Source: an uncultured Oscillospiraceae bacterium (lineage in GTDB: Bacteria; Bacillota; Clostridia; Oscillospirales; Ruminococcaceae). From it: a DNA stretch of 64,000 nucleotides. The stretch lies in NCBI GenBank assembly GCA_910587465.1, contig CAJUMS010000004.1:8441-72440 (forward strand). Direction: 5' to 3'. Positions 61,797 to 64,000 of the stretch are shown here, piece by piece. A program made the translations under genes and the position numbers. Each line of letters opens with the position of its first letter. Within the stretch, counting starts at the first letter, position 1. The notes under the pieces are model-generated. The model made no database searches, had not been told where the DNA came from, and was given only the letters and a program-made list of their open reading frames with translations.

Positions 61797-61829
61797 GTTA
61801 TTTCGAATGTCGGCAAAAATGGAAATAAC
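61797..61829 (+). other. Hairpin in the short alaS leader
   Basis: Arms GTTATTTC (61797-61804) and GAAATAAC (61822-61829) could form an 8-bp stem near the 5' end of the transcript, ending 32 nt before the ATG. It may stabilise the mRNA. Confidence 0.45.
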
Positions 61830-61861
61830 TGTAAATTTTAAAATAAAAGGACGGAACGATT

Positions 61862-64000
61862 ATGAAATGGATGGGATTGAACGAGCTCCGAGAGAGCTAT
61901 CTGAAATTCTTTGAGAGCAAGGAGCATCTGCGTATGCAGAGCTTTCCGCTTGTGCCGCCCGCGGACGATAACTCGATACTGCTGATAAACGCGGGTATGA
62001 CGCCTCTGAAGAAGTACTTTCAGGGCATTGAGGAGCCTCCGCGTCACCGTGTGACGACCTGTCAGAAGTGCATACGTACTCCCGATATCGAGAATGTTGG
62101 CAAGACCGCGCGTCACGGCACATATTTTGAGATGCTGGGTAACTTCTCGTTTGGCGACTACTTCAAGCACGAGGCTATCGCGTGGGCGTGGGAGTACCTT
62201 ACAAAGACACTTGAGATACCCGCGGACAGACTGTGGGTGACGATCTACGAGGAGGACGACGAGGCGGGCGATATCTGGGCGAACGAGATCGGCGTACCCA
62301 AGGACAGGATAATAAAGCTCGGTAAGGCCGACAACTTCTGGGAGCATGGCAGCGGTCCGTGCGGTCCATGCTCGGAAATTCATTTTGACCGCGGCGAAAA
62401 GTACGGTCCTCTTGAAAGCTTCGAGCAGGCGGAGGACTGTGACCGCATTATCGAGATATGGAACAATGTTTTCACGCAGTTTGATAACGATGGACACGGC
62501 AACTATTCGCAGCTTGCCACCAAGAACATCGACACCGGTATGGGTCTGGAGCGCCTTGCGTGTGTAATGCAGGATGTTGATAATCTGTTCGAGGTCGATA
62601 CAGTCAGGAATATTATGAGCAAAATTTGCTCAATAATTGGCGTGAAGTATCACGAGGACGATAAGAAGGACGTTTCTATACGCGTTATTACCGACCATAT
62701 CCGTTCCACTACCTTTATGGTGGGCGACGGCATACTGCCGTCTAACGAGGGCCGCGGCTACGTTCTTCGTCGTTTGCTCCGCCGCGCGGCTCGTCACGGA
62801 CGTTTGCTCGGCTATCACAAGGCATTTTTGCATGAAGTATGCGATACCGTTATCGACGAGAATTTGTCGGCGTATCCCGAGCTTGGCGAAAAGCGCGCGT
62901 ACGTCAAGAAGGTCATTCAGACCGAGGAGGAGAGCTTCGCTAAGACCGTTGACAAGGGCACGGAGATACTTTCGGATATGATCGAGAACCTGAAAAAGTC
63001 GGGCCAAAAGACCCTCAAGGGCGAGGACGTTTTCAAACTGCACGATACCTACGGTTTCCCGCTTGATCTCACTAAGGAGATACTTCACGAGAACGGCTTC
63101 GAGGCTGATGAGGACGGTTTTGCGCAGTGCATGAAGATACAGAAGCAAACCGCCCGCGAGAACAAAAAACTCGGCGGCGGCTGGGATAACGCGAAGAATT
63201 CCGCACTGGACGCATTCAAGACCAACTTTGTCGGCTATTCGTCGCTGATATGCGATACAAAGATACTCGCGGTCGTCAAGGACGGCGAAATGGCGGAGCT
63301 GTGCGGTGAGGGCGACCGCGTTACAGTAGTTATCGAAGACACGCCGTTCTACGCTGAAATGGGCGGTCAGGTCGGCGACAAGGGGACTATCGTGAACGGA
63401 AGCAGCGTTATGGAGGTTATGGACACACAGAAGCTTGGCGGCGGACAGTTTGTTTGCAGCTGTGTTGTCAAGGCGGGCGGATTCTCGGTCGGCGACAAGG
63501 TAACGGCATCCGTTGACGAAAAAACGCGCATGTCTACTCAGCGCAATCATACGAGCTGCCATATATTGCAGTCGGCTTTGCGGAGCGTTCTGGGGGATCA
63601 CGTTCATCAGAGCGGTTCGTATGTTGACCCGCATCGCTGCCGTTTCGACTTCACGCATTTCAGTGCAATGTCGGCGGACGAGATCAAGCGTGTTGAGGAG
63701 TATGTGAATAAGGTCATTCTCGCAGCCGTTCCAGTCGTTACGGAGGAGCTGCCTATCGATGAGGCGAAGAAAAAGGGCGCTATGGCGCTGTTCGGCGAGA
63801 AGTACGGCGACGTTGTACGCGTAGTCTCGGTGGGTGAATACTCTACCGAATTCTGCGGTGGTACTCACCTGAAAAACAGCTCGCAGGCGGGACTGTTCAA
63901 GATCGTGTCCGAAAGCTCGGTAGCGAGCGGCGTAAGACGTATCGAGGCGGTAACGGGCGAGGGCGTTCTCGAAATGCTAAACAGTTCGCTTAACACGCTT
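61862..64000 (+). CDS. alaS: Alanyl-tRNA synthetase, 5' part (cut by window end)
   Basis: Charges tRNA-Ala. 713 of an expected roughly 875 residues are visible, with no frame break. Class II motifs are in the N-terminal catalytic domain (MKWMGLNELRESYLKFFESK, LINAGMTPLKKYFQG, GNFSFGDYFKHEAI, GPCGPCSEIHFDRG). The editing domain has QRNHTSCHILQSALRSVLG, SGSYVDPHRCRFDFTHF and CGGTHLKNSSQAGLFKIVSE, supplying the zinc-binding His and Cys. The oligomerisation tail lies beyond the window. The ATG follows AAGGACGG. Confidence 0.97.
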   Translation, partial: MKWMGLNELRESYLKFFESKEHLRMQSFPLVPPADDNSILLINAGMTPLKKYFQGIEEPPRHRVTTCQKCIRTPDIENVGKTARHGTYFEMLGNFSFGDYFKHEAIAWAWEYLTKTLEIPADRLWVTIYEEDDEAGDIWANEIGVPKDRIIKLGKADNFWEHGSGPCGPCSEIHFDRGEKYGPLESFEQAEDCDRIIEIWNNVFTQFDNDGHGNYSQLATKNIDTGMGLERLACVMQDVDNLFEVDTVRNIMSKICSIIGVKYHEDDKKDVSIRVITDHIRSTTFMVGDGILPSNEGRGYVLRRLLRRAARHGRLLGYHKAFLHEVCDTVIDENLSAYPELGEKRAYVKKVIQTEEESFAKTVDKGTEILSDMIENLKKSGQKTLKGEDVFKLHDTYGFPLDLTKEILHENGFEADEDGFAQCMKIQKQTARENKKLGGGWDNAKNSALDAFKTNFVGYSSLICDTKILAVVKDGEMAELCGEGDRVTVVIEDTPFYAEMGGQVGDKGTIVNGSSVMEVMDTQKLGGGQFVCSCVVKAGGFSVGDKVTASVDEKTRMSTQRNHTSCHILQSALRSVLGDHVHQSGSYVDPHRCRFDFTHFSAMSADEIKRVEEYVNKVILAAVPVVTEELPIDEAKKKGAMALFGEKYGDVVRVVSVGEYSTEFCGGTHLKNSSQAGLFKIVSESSVASGVRRIEAVTGEGVLEMLNSSLNTL

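Noticed and set aside
61718..61861. T-box leader for alaS
   Set aside because: Promoter to start is about 75 nt and no T-box or specifier hairpin is visible.
1..64000. tRNA/rRNA genes, CRISPR arrays, prophage or complete insertion sequences
   Set aside because: None could be recognised on either strand; only one transposase remnant was found.

Overview
The window looks like a chromosomal segment of a spore-forming Clostridia bacterium, probably an Oscillospirales/Ruminococcaceae-type gut Firmicute. Supporting signs are the sporulation genes yqfC, yqfD and cwlD, a class III fructose bisphosphatase, a V-type ATPase operon, flotillin and FapA-like proteins, strong Shine-Dalgarno sites and many 17-bp-spaced sigma-A promoters. 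No tRNA, rRNA or CRISPR array was seen. Family names come from motif recognition only; no search was run.

Layout. 1-0.8 kb (-): 3' part of tgt. 1-8.8 kb (-): a fructose PTS operon read fruR-fruK-fruA-ptsH-ptsI-fbp, with a 10-bp phased operator at its promoter and an HPr that lacks the regulatory serine. 9-10.9 kb (-): a self-regulated GntR/ABC-2 operon. 11.2-16.4 kb (+): a sugar-type ABC import operon whose first two lipoprotein genes carry a nonsense codon and a poly-A frameshift. 16.4-16.6 kb: an internally deleted IS256-type transposase remnant. 16.7-25.1 kb (-): folA with a structured leader, pcrA, an SPFH protein and a giant 2-hydroxyacyl-CoA dehydratase activase. 25.3-27.8 kb (-): a FapA-type protein and metA. 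28.1-29.7 kb (+): a transglutaminase-like lipoprotein and a 41-residue membrane protein. 29.8-33.5 kb (-): DUF1266, YwqG/DUF1963 and flotillin. 34.1-43 kb (+): a complete nine-gene V-type ATPase operon (ntpF-C-I-K-G-E-A-B-D). 43-47.4 kb: MIF-like protein, flavin reductase, ung, a zinc-ribbon protein and yqfC-yqfD. 47.5-53.1 kb (+): DUF2975/Xre/DUF4153 membrane module, radA, a lipoprotein, a DUF2809 protein and a gene that looks like a sigma-factor chimera. 53.1-64 kb: cwlD, purB, recJ, rel(A/SpoT), a membrane GIY-YIG protein, an MBL hydrolase, a small membrane protein and the 5' part of alaS.

The most interesting unexplained structure is a set of dispersed stem-loops lying just 5' of the ribosome binding sites of ptsI, floT, ntpF and rel, with probable relatives before recJ and ntpI. 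Four share a core close to AACGAAGTGAAGCGGAG, always on the coding strand of the downstream gene. More generally, nine genes here have a hairpin ending 9-23 nt before the start codon. This suggests a recurring RNA-level control or mRNA-stabilising element.
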